A DNA stretch of 64,000 nucleotides from Azotimanducus sp963663145. Lineage in GTDB: Bacteria; Pseudomonadota; Gammaproteobacteria; Pseudomonadales; Azotimanducaceae. The stretch spans positions 186,001 to 250,000 of the forward strand of contig OY760134.1 in assembly GCA_963663145.1 (NCBI GenBank). The letters are read 5' to 3'. Shown here piece by piece: positions 18,148-26,067 of the stretch; positions within the stretch are counted from its first letter, which is position 1; the number at the start of each line of letters is the position of its first letter. The translations under genes were made by a program, and so were the position numbers. Below the pieces are notes generated by a model that saw only the letters and a program-made list of their open reading frames with translations, did not search any database and had not been told where the DNA came from.

Positions 18148-19071
18148 ATGCAACGATCACCCGCCAAGCCCTGGGTCATTCCCGCTCCGTCCGCGGTAGT
18201 GGAAATCCGCACGGACGACGGCGCGACCATTTTTGTTCGGCGGCACGGCAATCCTTCCGGACCTCGTGTGCTCATGACGCACGGAAACGGTCTTGCCGCC
18301 GACCTCTACTACCCATTCTGGTCCCTGCTTGCCGATCGCTTTGATCTGGTCATCTACGATCTTCGCAGTCACGGCTGGAATCCCGTCGGCGACCTTCGCT
18401 CGCAGAGTTTCCCGAATCTTGCGCGCGACAACCGCGAAGTAATAAAGGTCATTGCCAGGGAATTCGGAGAGAAGCCGATGGTGGGTGTCTACCATTCCGT
18501 GTCGGCATTGGTCGGGTTGTTGGACGAGCTCCGGGGGGCGGCTGGTTTTTCAGCGCTGATGCTGTTTGACTTGCCGATCTGTCCACCTGGGGGTGGGCCG
18601 GAAGATCTCGAGGCGGTTCTTGGGCGCGTGGCAAGTCGCACCCGCAAACGGCAGGATCGATTCGAATCCCGCGAGGACTTTGTCGAGTCGTTGCGGGCTT
18701 CGCGGTCCTTTGAACGAATGGGACTTGGGTTGGTCGAATTGTTCGCCGAGACGACGCTGCGACAGTCTTCAGATGGCGGCTATGAATTGTCTTGCCCGAT
18801 CGAACACGAGGCCGTGATCTACGAATACGGGTTTGGCTGGTCCATGCAGACGCAGCAGGCACTAGAACAGGTGCCTCTCCAATGTCCGGTGAAGGTCGTC
18901 GGCAGCGACCCGACCGTACCCTATTCGTTCCTGCCCGCCATGGATCTCAAGACGTTGACCATGCTCAACTACGACTTTCTTCCCGAAACAACACACTTTC
19001 TGCAGCTTGAACAGCCACATGATTGTGCGGATGCCATGACGGAGTTTCTGCAGGAGTCCGGATTGGTGTAG
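18148..19071 (+). CDS. alpha/beta hydrolase
   Basis: 307 aa alpha/beta-hydrolase fold. VLMTHGNGLAADLY carries the oxyanion HG motif, LVIYDLRSHGWN follows strand 4, and VGVYHSVSALVG is the nucleophile elbow with Ser in an HS context. A late PETTHFLQLEQP carries the likely catalytic His, and VVGSDPTVPY the Asp region. Substrate unknown. ATG 18148 was chosen over an in-frame TTG at 18124. It converges on the PLP decarboxylase gene with six bases between the stops. Confidence 0.88.
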   Translation: MQRSPAKPWVIPAPSAVVEIRTDDGATIFVRRHGNPSGPRVLMTHGNGLAADLYYPFWSLLADRFDLVIYDLRSHGWNPVGDLRSQSFPNLARDNREVIKVIAREFGEKPMVGVYHSVSALVGLLDELRGAAGFSALMLFDLPICPPGGGPEDLEAVLGRVASRTRKRQDRFESREDFVESLRASRSFERMGLGLVELFAETTLRQSSDGGYELSCPIEHEAVIYEYGFGWSMQTQQALEQVPLQCPVKVVGSDPTVPYSFLPAMDLKTLTMLNYDFLPETTHFLQLEQPHDCADAMTEFLQESGLV

Positions 19072-19077
19072 TGCCGA

Positions 19078-20556
19078 TCACGCGGCGCGCAATGCTTCTG
19101 TCCCAAACGCTTCGATGGCCTCTAGCGTCTCGCGCACGTCGTCCCAAGTCGTGTTGTGGTTGATAATGCACAGCCGCAGGGCGAAGGTTCCCTTCAAGCG
19201 GGTCGAGGAGATGAAGGCATTGTCATCCCAGAAAATACTCGTTAGCACGCGCTGATTGATCGCCTCAAGCTCCTCTTCGCCAAGCTCGGCGTCGGCGGGA
19301 TTGAAGCGCAGCACGACAACGCCCAGCGAAGCGGGATTTAGTATTTCAAGATTCGGGCTTGCGCGAACGTATTCCTCGGCACGGGTCGCTAACTCCATAC
19401 CCCGCGCCACCGCCCGCCGGAATGCGGCCATGCCGAACGTCTGGACCGACATCCAGATCTTCAAGGCCCGGAACGATCGGCTCAATTGCAGGCCGCGGTC
19501 GGTGAAGTTGGGGTGATTGGCGCCCCAAATCGTATCCTGGAGAAAGTCTGGTCGGACTCCGAGCGGTTCCTCAAGGGTGCGTACGTCCTTGACCATCAGG
19601 CAGCCTGCCTCGTAAGGCTGGAAGAACCACTTGTGCGCGTCCAAGCCCACCGAGTCTGCGCGCTCGATCCCTTGCAGGAGCTTCCTGCCCTCCTCGGTGA
19701 TGACGGCGAATCCACCGTAAGCCGCGTCTACATGCAGCCAGATGCCTTCGGCCTCGCAGTAGTCCGCCATGGCCTCGAGCGGGTCGATGGCACCGGTACC
19801 CGTTGCTCCGGCATTCGCACAGATGGCGATCGGATTGAAGCCTGCCGCCCGGTCCTCGGAGACCGCAGCCTTGAGCGCGTTCATATCGAGGCGACAACGA
19901 TCATCGCACTGAATCTTACGGATACGGTCGCGATGCACGCCGACAATCACCGCCGCACGAATGAAGGCACTGTGGCTCTGGTCGCTCAGGTACACGGTGG
20001 CGCGATCTGGATTGCCCGCGGCTTCGCGGGCCGCGACAAACGCATCGACACTGGCCGCGGAGCCGCCGCTCGTCAGCGCTCCGCCGGCTCCTTCGGGATA
20101 GCCGAGCCAGCGCCGAAACCAGTCCAGTACCACCAGTTCGACTTGGCTCGCGCCGCTGGCGACCAGCCAAGTGCATGCATTGATGTTGAATCCCGCGGCC
20201 ATGAAGTCGGCCAACACCCCAGGCCAGGTCGGCGCCGACGGGATGAAGGCAAAGCACTTGGGATGATCGAGCCGCGTTGCGTAGCGGAGTATGTCGCGCG
20301 CCGCTTCTTCCAAAACTTCTTCGCCGGGACGCCCCTTCTCCGGGGGATTCATCATCAGCTTATTTTCAAGCGACGCTCGGAAATCGCCGTCCCAAGCATC
20401 TCCCTGCGGCAGCTTCTCGATTCTTTCCACAACGAGTTCGCTCGCCTTTTGGGCGAGGTCGAGCATCGCCTGCGGGGTCATGTCGAGTTCGCTTCGCGAA
20501 CGAGCGGGGTGTTCCGCATCTCCAGAGTCTTGTGCCGGGTCGGCTGGTTGTTTCAT
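19078..20556 (-). CDS. group II PLP-dependent amino-acid decarboxylase
   Basis: 492 aa. Related to aromatic-L-amino-acid, glutamate and cysteine-sulfinate decarboxylases. The PLP lysine is in SVGLDAHKWFFQPYEAG, preceded by WLHVDAAYGGFA (Asp contacting the ring nitrogen) and TSGGSAASVDAF. HPKCFAFIPSAPTWPGVLAD matches the substrate-side N-terminal loop. The amine made cannot be named. ATG 20556 was chosen over 20622 because GGAAGGA lies about 10 bases before it and the extra residues are polar filler. Confidence 0.92.
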   Translation of the reverse strand: MKQPADPAQDSGDAEHPARSRSELDMTPQAMLDLAQKASELVVERIEKLPQGDAWDGDFRASLENKLMMNPPEKGRPGEEVLEEAARDILRYATRLDHPKCFAFIPSAPTWPGVLADFMAAGFNINACTWLVASGASQVELVVLDWFRRWLGYPEGAGGALTSGGSAASVDAFVAAREAAGNPDRATVYLSDQSHSAFIRAAVIVGVHRDRIRKIQCDDRCRLDMNALKAAVSEDRAAGFNPIAICANAGATGTGAIDPLEAMADYCEAEGIWLHVDAAYGGFAVITEEGRKLLQGIERADSVGLDAHKWFFQPYEAGCLMVKDVRTLEEPLGVRPDFLQDTIWGANHPNFTDRGLQLSRSFRALKIWMSVQTFGMAAFRRAVARGMELATRAEEYVRASPNLEILNPASLGVVVLRFNPADAELGEEELEAINQRVLTSIFWDDNAFISSTRLKGTFALRLCIINHNTTWDDVRETLEAIEAFGTEALRAA

Positions 20557-20655
20557 GACTGGAGCGTCCTTCCGAACTTTGTCGCTCGTACTGCTGACAG
20601 ATTGTAGACCTTTGCTTATCAATATACCTTAAGATCAATCTCAATCCCCAGCGTC

Positions 20656-20814
20656 AGCGATGATGGCGCACCGGCGCTCGACTGCGAGGATTCTCTAGAG
20701 GTACTAAATCCGAAGCTGGCCCTCAAAGACTATCACCGCCTGACTGGTGCGAGGAAAGTGTGGGTGCCGATCGTCAAGGGGTCTTCGTTGGTGCCGGCCC
20801 ACGGCCAGAAGTAG
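20656..20814 (+). other. short open frame without a start codon, unidentified
   Basis: This interval between two genes holds an open stretch of 52 codons ending in TAG, with protein-like composition (LEVLNPKLALKDYHRLTG, VWVPIVKGSSLVPA) but no start codon or ribosome site. It could be a remnant. I cannot assign it. Confidence 0.25.
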
Positions 20815-20846
20815 CGGATGGAGAATGAATCAACAATAAACCATGC

Positions 20847-21809
20847 CTAATCCTCCAAGCGACGAATCCGCACCGAGCCGCCGGAGGTTTTCAGCACCAT
20901 GTTCGGACCGCCCCCATTCAAGGCTTGGCTCAAGCGTCCGCGGCCATAAGAATTATCGGGAGTTGCCTTGGGAAAATCCGACAATACTTGACCCCCGGAA
21001 GTGCTTGCGGACAGGTTGGCCTTAAGATCATCGCAAAGGTACACGGTCACATTGCCTCCCAAGGTCCGCAGTTCGCTGCTGCCATCAGGCTGACCAACAA
21101 AGCCGACTTCAATCGAGCCACCGGAAGTGCGTGCCTGCATGGCACCTTTGGTGCTTTCCACCTCAATGGACCCGCCGGAGGTCTTTGCGATGACCGAGGC
21201 ACCCGCCTCCCCGATGCGAATACTCCCGCCAGACGTCTTGGCCTCTATATCGCCGATGACAGCCTTCAGTCGTATCGAACCCCCGGAGGTTGTCGCGCTT
21301 ACCGAGTTGCTGGCGTTTTCCACTCGGATCGTCCCACCCGAAGTCTTGGCATCGACCAGGCCATCAACATCCCCAGCCTCAATGTCGCCGCCCGAAGTGC
21401 GCGCTGTGAATTCGCCCCGCAGCCGGTCAAGTTCAATGTCTCCGCCGCGTGTGCTTAGTTGTAAGTTCTGGCGATAGGGCACCTTCATCTGAATCTCGGC
21501 ACGCGGGTCACTGGAAAACCAGCTAAACCAACTGTCCCAATTTTCATAGCGACCGCGGATGGTGACCACGCCATCTTGCTGACTGAACTCGAACTCCATT
21601 TGGTCGGCCTGGTCGGCAGCGAACTCGACCTCTGATTGATCCCATGAAGTGACGTTGATTTCTGCTCGTTCAACATCGACAACAACGGAGTCTCCCGGCT
21701 CAACAGAAAAACTGCGCTGCACATCGGCGGCGCAGGCAGTTCCGGTGAACGCGACCGTTGCTAGCGCGATGCTTATGGCGGCCAAATGTGTGTGGAATGA
21801 AAGATTCAT
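20847..21809 (-). CDS. DUF4097 beta-helix-like secreted protein
   Basis: 320 aa. Signal peptide (LAAISIALATVAFTGTACA) then a sheet domain (RSFSVEPGDSVVVDVERA). From about residue 130 there are nine or so repeats built on TSGGxI or TSGGSI (ARTSGGDIEA, AKTSGGTIRV, ATTSGGSIRL, AKTSGGSIEV). This is the pattern of DUF4097/DUF4098 beta-solenoid proteins, often paired with anti-sigma or PspC-like systems. No such partner lies here. It is likely periplasmic or surface-bound and of unknown function. Confidence 0.88.
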   Translation of the reverse strand: MNLSFHTHLAAISIALATVAFTGTACAADVQRSFSVEPGDSVVVDVERAEINVTSWDQSEVEFAADQADQMEFEFSQQDGVVTIRGRYENWDSWFSWFSSDPRAEIQMKVPYRQNLQLSTRGGDIELDRLRGEFTARTSGGDIEAGDVDGLVDAKTSGGTIRVENASNSVSATTSGGSIRLKAVIGDIEAKTSGGSIRIGEAGASVIAKTSGGSIEVESTKGAMQARTSGGSIEVGFVGQPDGSSELRTLGGNVTVYLCDDLKANLSASTSGGQVLSDFPKATPDNSYGRGRLSQALNGGGPNMVLKTSGGSVRIRRLED

Positions 21810-22178
21810 AGTGCGCTCCTAAGGGCCAAGTGGTTTTGGGTTTGGGATGAATATTTGATGGACATTTGTGTAGCGCAATCCCTATGCCAACTATGAGGAG
21901 GGCACAAATCGGCGGATTTACTGGGATTACACCGAGAGTCCGCGGGCGTTCATCAACAAGCGTTGGTCAAATCTGCCAAAGATTGACGAAATAAGCGAAC
22001 CGAGAGTGACAATCAAGTCCCCGATTGCACCATGATTGTCGGGATGATCGACGCGGCCCACTAGAGGTCGATTGTCTGCTTGGGGTCGCCTAAGACGAAG
22101 AGCGGGCCGCAATTTATCGCCTCTAAAAGTGGTATTCTCTTTATCGGATTTCTGACATTTTGACAGGAGATACGGAAC
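21810..22178. other. intergenic stretch with a helicase-like scrap
   Basis: No gene. On the minus strand near 22066-22110 a short frame reads GPLFVLGDPKQTID before a stop, which matches the VGDPKQxIY motif of UvrD/AddA-type superfamily I helicases. Nothing around it continues the match, so it is at most a scrap marking the left border of the island. The promoter of the abiE pair should lie at the right end. Confidence 0.35.
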
Positions 22179-22775
22179 ATGAGCAGTCTCCCCAAGCGCA
22201 TCATGGCGCATGCTGAGAGACTTCCGGAGGCGACGCCACTGTGTCCCGGGGCACTGCTACACCTTGGCAAGCGCGCGGCCATTGACCAAGCGCTCTCACG
22301 TCTCGCTCGTTCCGGCAAGTTGATTCGTGTTTGTCAGGGGGTGTACATGCGTCTAGTTGAGACCAGGTTTGGCACCCGGGGCCCCAGGATTGGTAGCGCT
22401 ATATCGGCATTGTCCGAACTATGGGGAGAAACCATTGTTCCTTGCGGCGGCGCTGCGGCAAATCGCCTCGGACTGACTCCTCAGAATCCGGTCAGGATGG
22501 TTTATCTCACCTCTGGCCCAAGTCGCTGGCTCCATTTTGAAATGCATGTGGTCGAATTGCGACGTGCGCCACGTTGGCAATTGGCTGCACCGTATCGTAA
22601 GGCGGGAAGCGTCATCCGTGCCTTGTCGTGGCTCGGACGGGAGGAAGTTCACGACGGATTAAGGACCGTTCTGCCGACGCTTTCGAAAGAGGACTTGGAA
22701 GAGCTTTCGGCGGCCAGAGCGCTGATGCCACATTGGATGGCCGAGCCAATCAGCGCGCAAGTTTCCTGTGGTTGA
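22179..22775 (+). CDS. abiEi: AbiEi-type antitoxin (DUF6088)
   Basis: 198 aa. The N-terminal winged helix reads LPEATPLCPGALLHLGKRAA, IDQALSRLARSGKLIRVCQGVYMR, followed by a C-terminal domain (LSELWGETIVPCGGAAANRLGL, VRMVYLTSGPSR). This is the antitoxin and repressor of type IV abortive-infection AbiE modules; it acts on transcription and counteracts the nucleotidyltransferase toxin without a stable complex. The gene is complete and overlaps the probable original start of the toxin (GTG 22768). Confidence 0.87.
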   Translation: MSSLPKRIMAHAERLPEATPLCPGALLHLGKRAAIDQALSRLARSGKLIRVCQGVYMRLVETRFGTRGPRIGSAISALSELWGETIVPCGGAAANRLGLTPQNPVRMVYLTSGPSRWLHFEMHVVELRRAPRWQLAAPYRKAGSVIRALSWLGREEVHDGLRTVLPTLSKEDLEELSAARALMPHWMAEPISAQVSCG

Positions 22776-23781
22776 AGCACGCTTTCAGGACCTGTAGGAT
22801 GCCGACCGTCGGGATGTGCTGGAAATTGCGGAACGCGATAGCATCCACAAGGCACACCTATTGGAAAAAGACGTTTGGGTTGTGGCAGTGCTCAACGCAC
22901 TGTTTGAATCCTCCTTTTCTACTCATCTAACCTTCAAAGGAGGCACTTCGCTATCCAAAGCCTGGCGGATGATTCGTCGCTTCTCGGAAGATGTCGATGT
23001 TACCTATGACATCCGCGCGTTTGCCCCTGAAATCGTGTCCGGCACCGGTGCCGACCCGCTACCAACTACGCGCAGCCAAGAAAAACGATGGTCCCGCAAG
23101 ATTCGTACCCTACTTGCCGAGTGGATTCGTAGTGAATCTCTGCCAGTGGTTCAGGAAGCACTCGCCCGCGCCGGGTATACAGCGCAGGTGCGTGCGGATG
23201 GAGACTGCCTATTTGTCGAATACCATTCGCTGTTCGAAGATACCGATTTCGTGCACCCAGAAGTCAAAGTGGAGTTCGGCGCTCGATCAACCGGAGAACC
23301 GAATACGAACAAGTCCATTGAATGCGATGCAGCATCTCTCTTGCCCGACTTGATATTCCCGAAGGCCAATGCCACCGTCATGTTGGCCGAACGTACCTTT
23401 TGGGAGAAAGCGACCGCAGTTCACGTTTACTGCCGCCAGCAGCGTCGGCGAGGTGAGCGAAAGTCAAGGCATTGGCACGATCTGGCTCGCCTCGATGAAG
23501 CCAGCATTGCTGCAAGCGCATTGGCCGACCGCGAATTAGCGCTTTCCGTCGCTCGCCACAAAGCCGCGTTCTTCACTGAAAACGACGCCAAAGGGCAGCG
23601 AATCGACTATCTAGCAGCCGTCTCCGGCGACCTGCAGATCGTGCCCACGCGAACCGCCTATGCCGTGCTCGCGGACGATTACGCGAGAATGCTGGAAGAC
23701 GGGATGCTGCTCGACGAAGATGAACCATTCGAAGCGCTGATGCGGCGTTGCGCGTCTATTGAGGACCGGGTGAACGCGTAA
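22768..23781 (+). CDS. abiEii: AbiEii-type nucleotidyltransferase toxin with an early in-frame amber codon
   Basis: Catalytic part intact: GGTSLSKAWRMIRRFSEDVD carries the nucleotidyltransferase GT/S motif and metal-binding Asp pair, and PDLIFPKANATVMLAERTFWEKATA the later conserved block. The frame that gives the family-like N-terminus starts at GTG 22768, overlapping the antitoxin stop, and reads VVEARFQDL, then TAG at 22795-22797, then DADRRDVLEIAERD. The longest uninterrupted frame starts at GTG 22816 (321 aa) and lacks the first 16 codons. Whether the shortened toxin is made and active is open. These enzymes add nucleotides to tRNA ends or GTP-derived substrates and cause growth arrest. 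Confidence 0.8.
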
Positions 23782-23914
23782 GAAATGTCCCTCTATCAAG
23801 TGAGCGTCCTTTTCTAGGCTTCGCGACGCGCTGGAAGAAAACCAGAGCGGGGTTGATTTCTCCATAGTCGCTCTCTGTGCGCTAGTACGCTGCATGATGT
23901 GGTGCTGTGAGATT

Positions 23915-23965
23915 TTGACAAGCACCGATGTCGGTGTCATTATTCGGTGCCGATATCAGTGCTAA
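23915..23965 (+). promoter_or_regulatory. promoter and operator of phd-doc
   Basis: TTGACA at 23915-23920 and CATTAT at 23938-23943 are 17 bases apart. The spacer holds CACCGATGTCGGTG (23923-23936, perfect 6-bp arms), and a related degenerate copy GTGCCGATATCAGTGC follows the -10. Placement of two operator half-repeats over the promoter fits autorepression by the Phd-like antitoxin. Confidence 0.65.
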
Positions 23966-23973
23966 TAGTGACT

Positions 23974-24192
23974 ATGAGATACGTGACCATGACCGAGCTC
24001 AAACAAAGGGCGAGTCAAATACTCAACGATAAGGAACCCACTGCCATATTGCGCAACAGCAAGATCGAAGGCTATTACGTCCCGGCGGAGGCTTTGGCAT
24101 TCAACACCCTTGAGGATGGCCGAGTAGCGGAACTGACGCAGTCTATTCTCGATCAGCGATCAGAGGTGCTCGCCTACCTCGCGAAAAAGTGA
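23974..24192 (+). CDS. phd: Phd/YefM-like antitoxin
   Basis: 72 aa. N-terminal DNA-binding part MRYVTMTELKQRASQILN, then ILRNSKIEGYYVPAEAL, and a C-terminal helix that should occupy the Doc active-site groove. It acts as antitoxin and as repressor at the operator just upstream. The ATG at 23974 is used; an earlier in-frame ATG at 23947 lies inside the operator. Its TGA overlaps the toxin GTG. Confidence 0.82.
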   Translation: MRYVTMTELKQRASQILNDKEPTAILRNSKIEGYYVPAEALAFNTLEDGRVAELTQSILDQRSEVLAYLAKK

Positions 24193-24587
24193 AGATCGCG
24201 CTACCAACAGAACAGCAGATCGCAGACCTGCATGAGCACCTCTTGGCAAGGCACGGCGGGCTGCCTGGATCCCGATTGGGCACATCGTTGGGTGCGATAC
24301 TCGGTCGAATCCAGATGAACTTGGCCTATCAATTCGAAACGCCGACAGTTGGGCAGGTCGCGGCCTTCACGGTGTACGCGTTCGCGGTCGGACACCCATT
24401 CGAAGATGCCAATAAACGTACGGCACTTGCCGTCGGCGATCTGATCCTGTTGATGAATAGTGAGAACATCATCGCATCCAAGTATCAGATTGAGCTTGCC
24501 GACCTGATAGTTGATCTGACCGCTGGAAATATCGATCAAGACAGGTTCATGGAAGCGTATTTTGAGATGCTCGGAAGAGGTGATTAG
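24189..24587 (+). CDS. doc: Doc toxin (Fic-fold protein kinase)
   Basis: 132 aa. The Fic/Doc motif reads HPFEDANKRTALAVGD, with the catalytic His and the NKR phosphate-binding residues. Doc phosphorylates elongation factor Tu and halts translation. A helical N-terminus (ALPTEQQIADLHEHLLARHGG) and length are normal. The GTG start overlaps the antitoxin TGA. This pair seems intact, unlike several neighbours. Confidence 0.92.
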   Translation: MKIALPTEQQIADLHEHLLARHGGLPGSRLGTSLGAILGRIQMNLAYQFETPTVGQVAAFTVYAFAVGHPFEDANKRTALAVGDLILLMNSENIIASKYQIELADLIVDLTAGNIDQDRFMEAYFEMLGRGD

Positions 24588-24608
24588 GATTCGGCTAGAT
24601 ATTGAGGT

Positions 24609-25784
24609 TTATATCTTGAGGTCTAGGTCCAGCCGATGTGCGGAGACGGCGCGTACTCGCTCTGCGAGCGGATAGGACTCGGTTCCGGCGTACACCACTA
24701 TCACTTCCTCAAGCTTGAGTGCCGCAAGCGCATTTCGCATGGATGCCGTCACCTTTGGCGTTGACGTGCGCTTAACCTCAATGCCGAAACGTTTCCCAGC
24801 GCGGGTGACAAGCAGGTCAATCTCCGCGCCCGTGTGCGCACCCCAAAAGTAGACCGACTCCTCGCTGAGTCCCATGAGCTGAATCAGCGACTCGATCACA
24901 AAGCCCTCCCAAGAAGCACCGCACACGGGATGGGAACGCAAGGCCTCAATATCCTCAATGCCGAGCAGCGTGTGCAAAACGCCCGTATCTCGAAGATACA
25001 CCTTTGGCGCCTTGACTTGGCGTTTTCGAATGTTCTCGAACCAAGGCGGCAGTTGACGAACAACCAAGGCGCCCGTGAGGATATCGAGATACCGCCTGAC
25101 CGTCGTATCCGCCACCCCGAAGGAACGGGCAAACACCGATGAGTTCCATGACTGCCCCTGCCAATGCGCCAACATCGTCCAAAACCGACGCATCGCGGTG
25201 CTTGCCACCCGCACCCCAAGTTCCGGCAAGTCTCGCTCCAGAAACGACCGCACCAAGCTCTCTGTCCATAGGGCGGCTTCTCCATCCTCTTTCGCGAGCC
25301 ACGCCGGCGGGAAGCCGCCACGCAGCCAAAGGCGATTTAATTCGTGAAACCCGACTTCCTGAAGGTTCAATCCTCCCAAGTTGTAGTAGTGAATCCGGCC
25401 AGCAAGCGTTTCCGATGTCTGTCTGATGAACTCCGGAGACGCGCTGCCCAATATCAAGAATTTGGCCGGACTTGGTCGTCGGTCGCAAAGGACGCGCAGT
25501 ACAGGAAACAAGTCCGGTCGGCGCTGTACCTCATCAATGATCACAAGCCCGCGAAGGTCTTCAAGCGCCATCATTGGATCTTCGAGCAGGCGATTCAAGT
25601 CTCTTGGATTTTCCAAGTCGAATCTCTGCGACGGACCGTCGTAGGTCGCAGCCACCTGCTCGGCGAGCGTCGTCTTGCCCACTTGGCGAGGCCCAAGAAT
25701 GGCAACCGCCGGAAACAAGTTCAGACGATGCAGGATATTTTCAATACGTGCGGTTCTGGGGATCATGGAAACGGATACTACCAT
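24609..25784 (-). CDS. AAA ATPase with C-terminal DUF4143 domain
   Basis: 391 aa. N-terminal P-loop ATPase (AILGPRQVGKTTLAEQ Walker A, LRGLVIIDEVQRRPDLF Walker B, LILGSASPEFI sensor 1), a winged-helix middle region, and a DUF4143 nuclease-like C-terminus (GAEIDLLVTRAGKRFGIEVK, a D...ExK pattern). Widespread in bacteria and archaea and often in mobile or defence regions, with no agreed function. The translation start (25784 or 25766) lies inside a perfect 30-bp inverted repeat. It converges on doc. Confidence 0.9.
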   Translation of the reverse strand: MVVSVSMIPRTARIENILHRLNLFPAVAILGPRQVGKTTLAEQVAATYDGPSQRFDLENPRDLNRLLEDPMMALEDLRGLVIIDEVQRRPDLFPVLRVLCDRRPSPAKFLILGSASPEFIRQTSETLAGRIHYYNLGGLNLQEVGFHELNRLWLRGGFPPAWLAKEDGEAALWTESLVRSFLERDLPELGVRVASTAMRRFWTMLAHWQGQSWNSSVFARSFGVADTTVRRYLDILTGALVVRQLPPWFENIRKRQVKAPKVYLRDTGVLHTLLGIEDIEALRSHPVCGASWEGFVIESLIQLMGLSEESVYFWGAHTGAEIDLLVTRAGKRFGIEVKRTSTPKVTASMRNALAALKLEEVIVVYAGTESYPLAERVRAVSAHRLDLDLKI

Positions 25785-25831
25785 GAAATCTCGGTTGGAA
25801 TAACCGAGATTTCATGGTAGTATCCGTTTCC
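25767..25831. repeat. perfect 30-bp inverted repeat covering the start of the DUF4143 ATPase gene
   Basis: Arms 25767-25796 and 25802-25831 are exact reverse complements around the five bases GGAAT. The ATG at 25784 of the ATPase lies within one arm, so a hairpin in the mRNA would bury the start. No flanking target duplication was noticed. Confidence 0.92.
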
Positions 25832-25925
25832 TGACTGTTCGATCATAGTACACGCACACCACAGGACCGAGCGGTTTAACCGCCTTATAGAGCAAATGAC
25901 GATGCAAGCGAAGAAGTGGCAGTCT

Positions 25926-25985
25926 ATCCAGAAAGAGGGCACGAGACATCCGCTCTAAAACGTTCACGCTTCGGTGTTGCGGCAC
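25926..25985 (-). pseudogene. fragment A of a second copy of the 30.5-kb AAA ATPase
   Basis: On the minus strand this stretch reads ERMSRALFLDRLPLLRLH, close to ERMFRSLFLDRLTEAES of the intact ATPase at 30499-31716 (region 31011-31055). With fragment B at 27806-27987 it flanks the serine-hydrolase gene in the same order and orientation as in the intact gene. About 190 bp of the ATPase between the two fragments is missing. Confidence 0.7.
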
Positions 25986-26067
25986 AGCACTTCCAAGCAA
26001 GACGGATCGGGAGCGAGGCTGAGGTCATATGACCGGGCGCAGCAACCTTTCCGAAACAGAAGGGAGT

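Noticed and set aside
19486..20607. 373-codon open frame on the plus strand
   Set aside because: It is antisense to the PLP decarboxylase, whose motifs are unmistakable.
20847..21809. DNA repeat array in the DUF4097 gene
   Set aside because: The repetition is at protein level (TSGG units of a beta solenoid) and not a DNA element.
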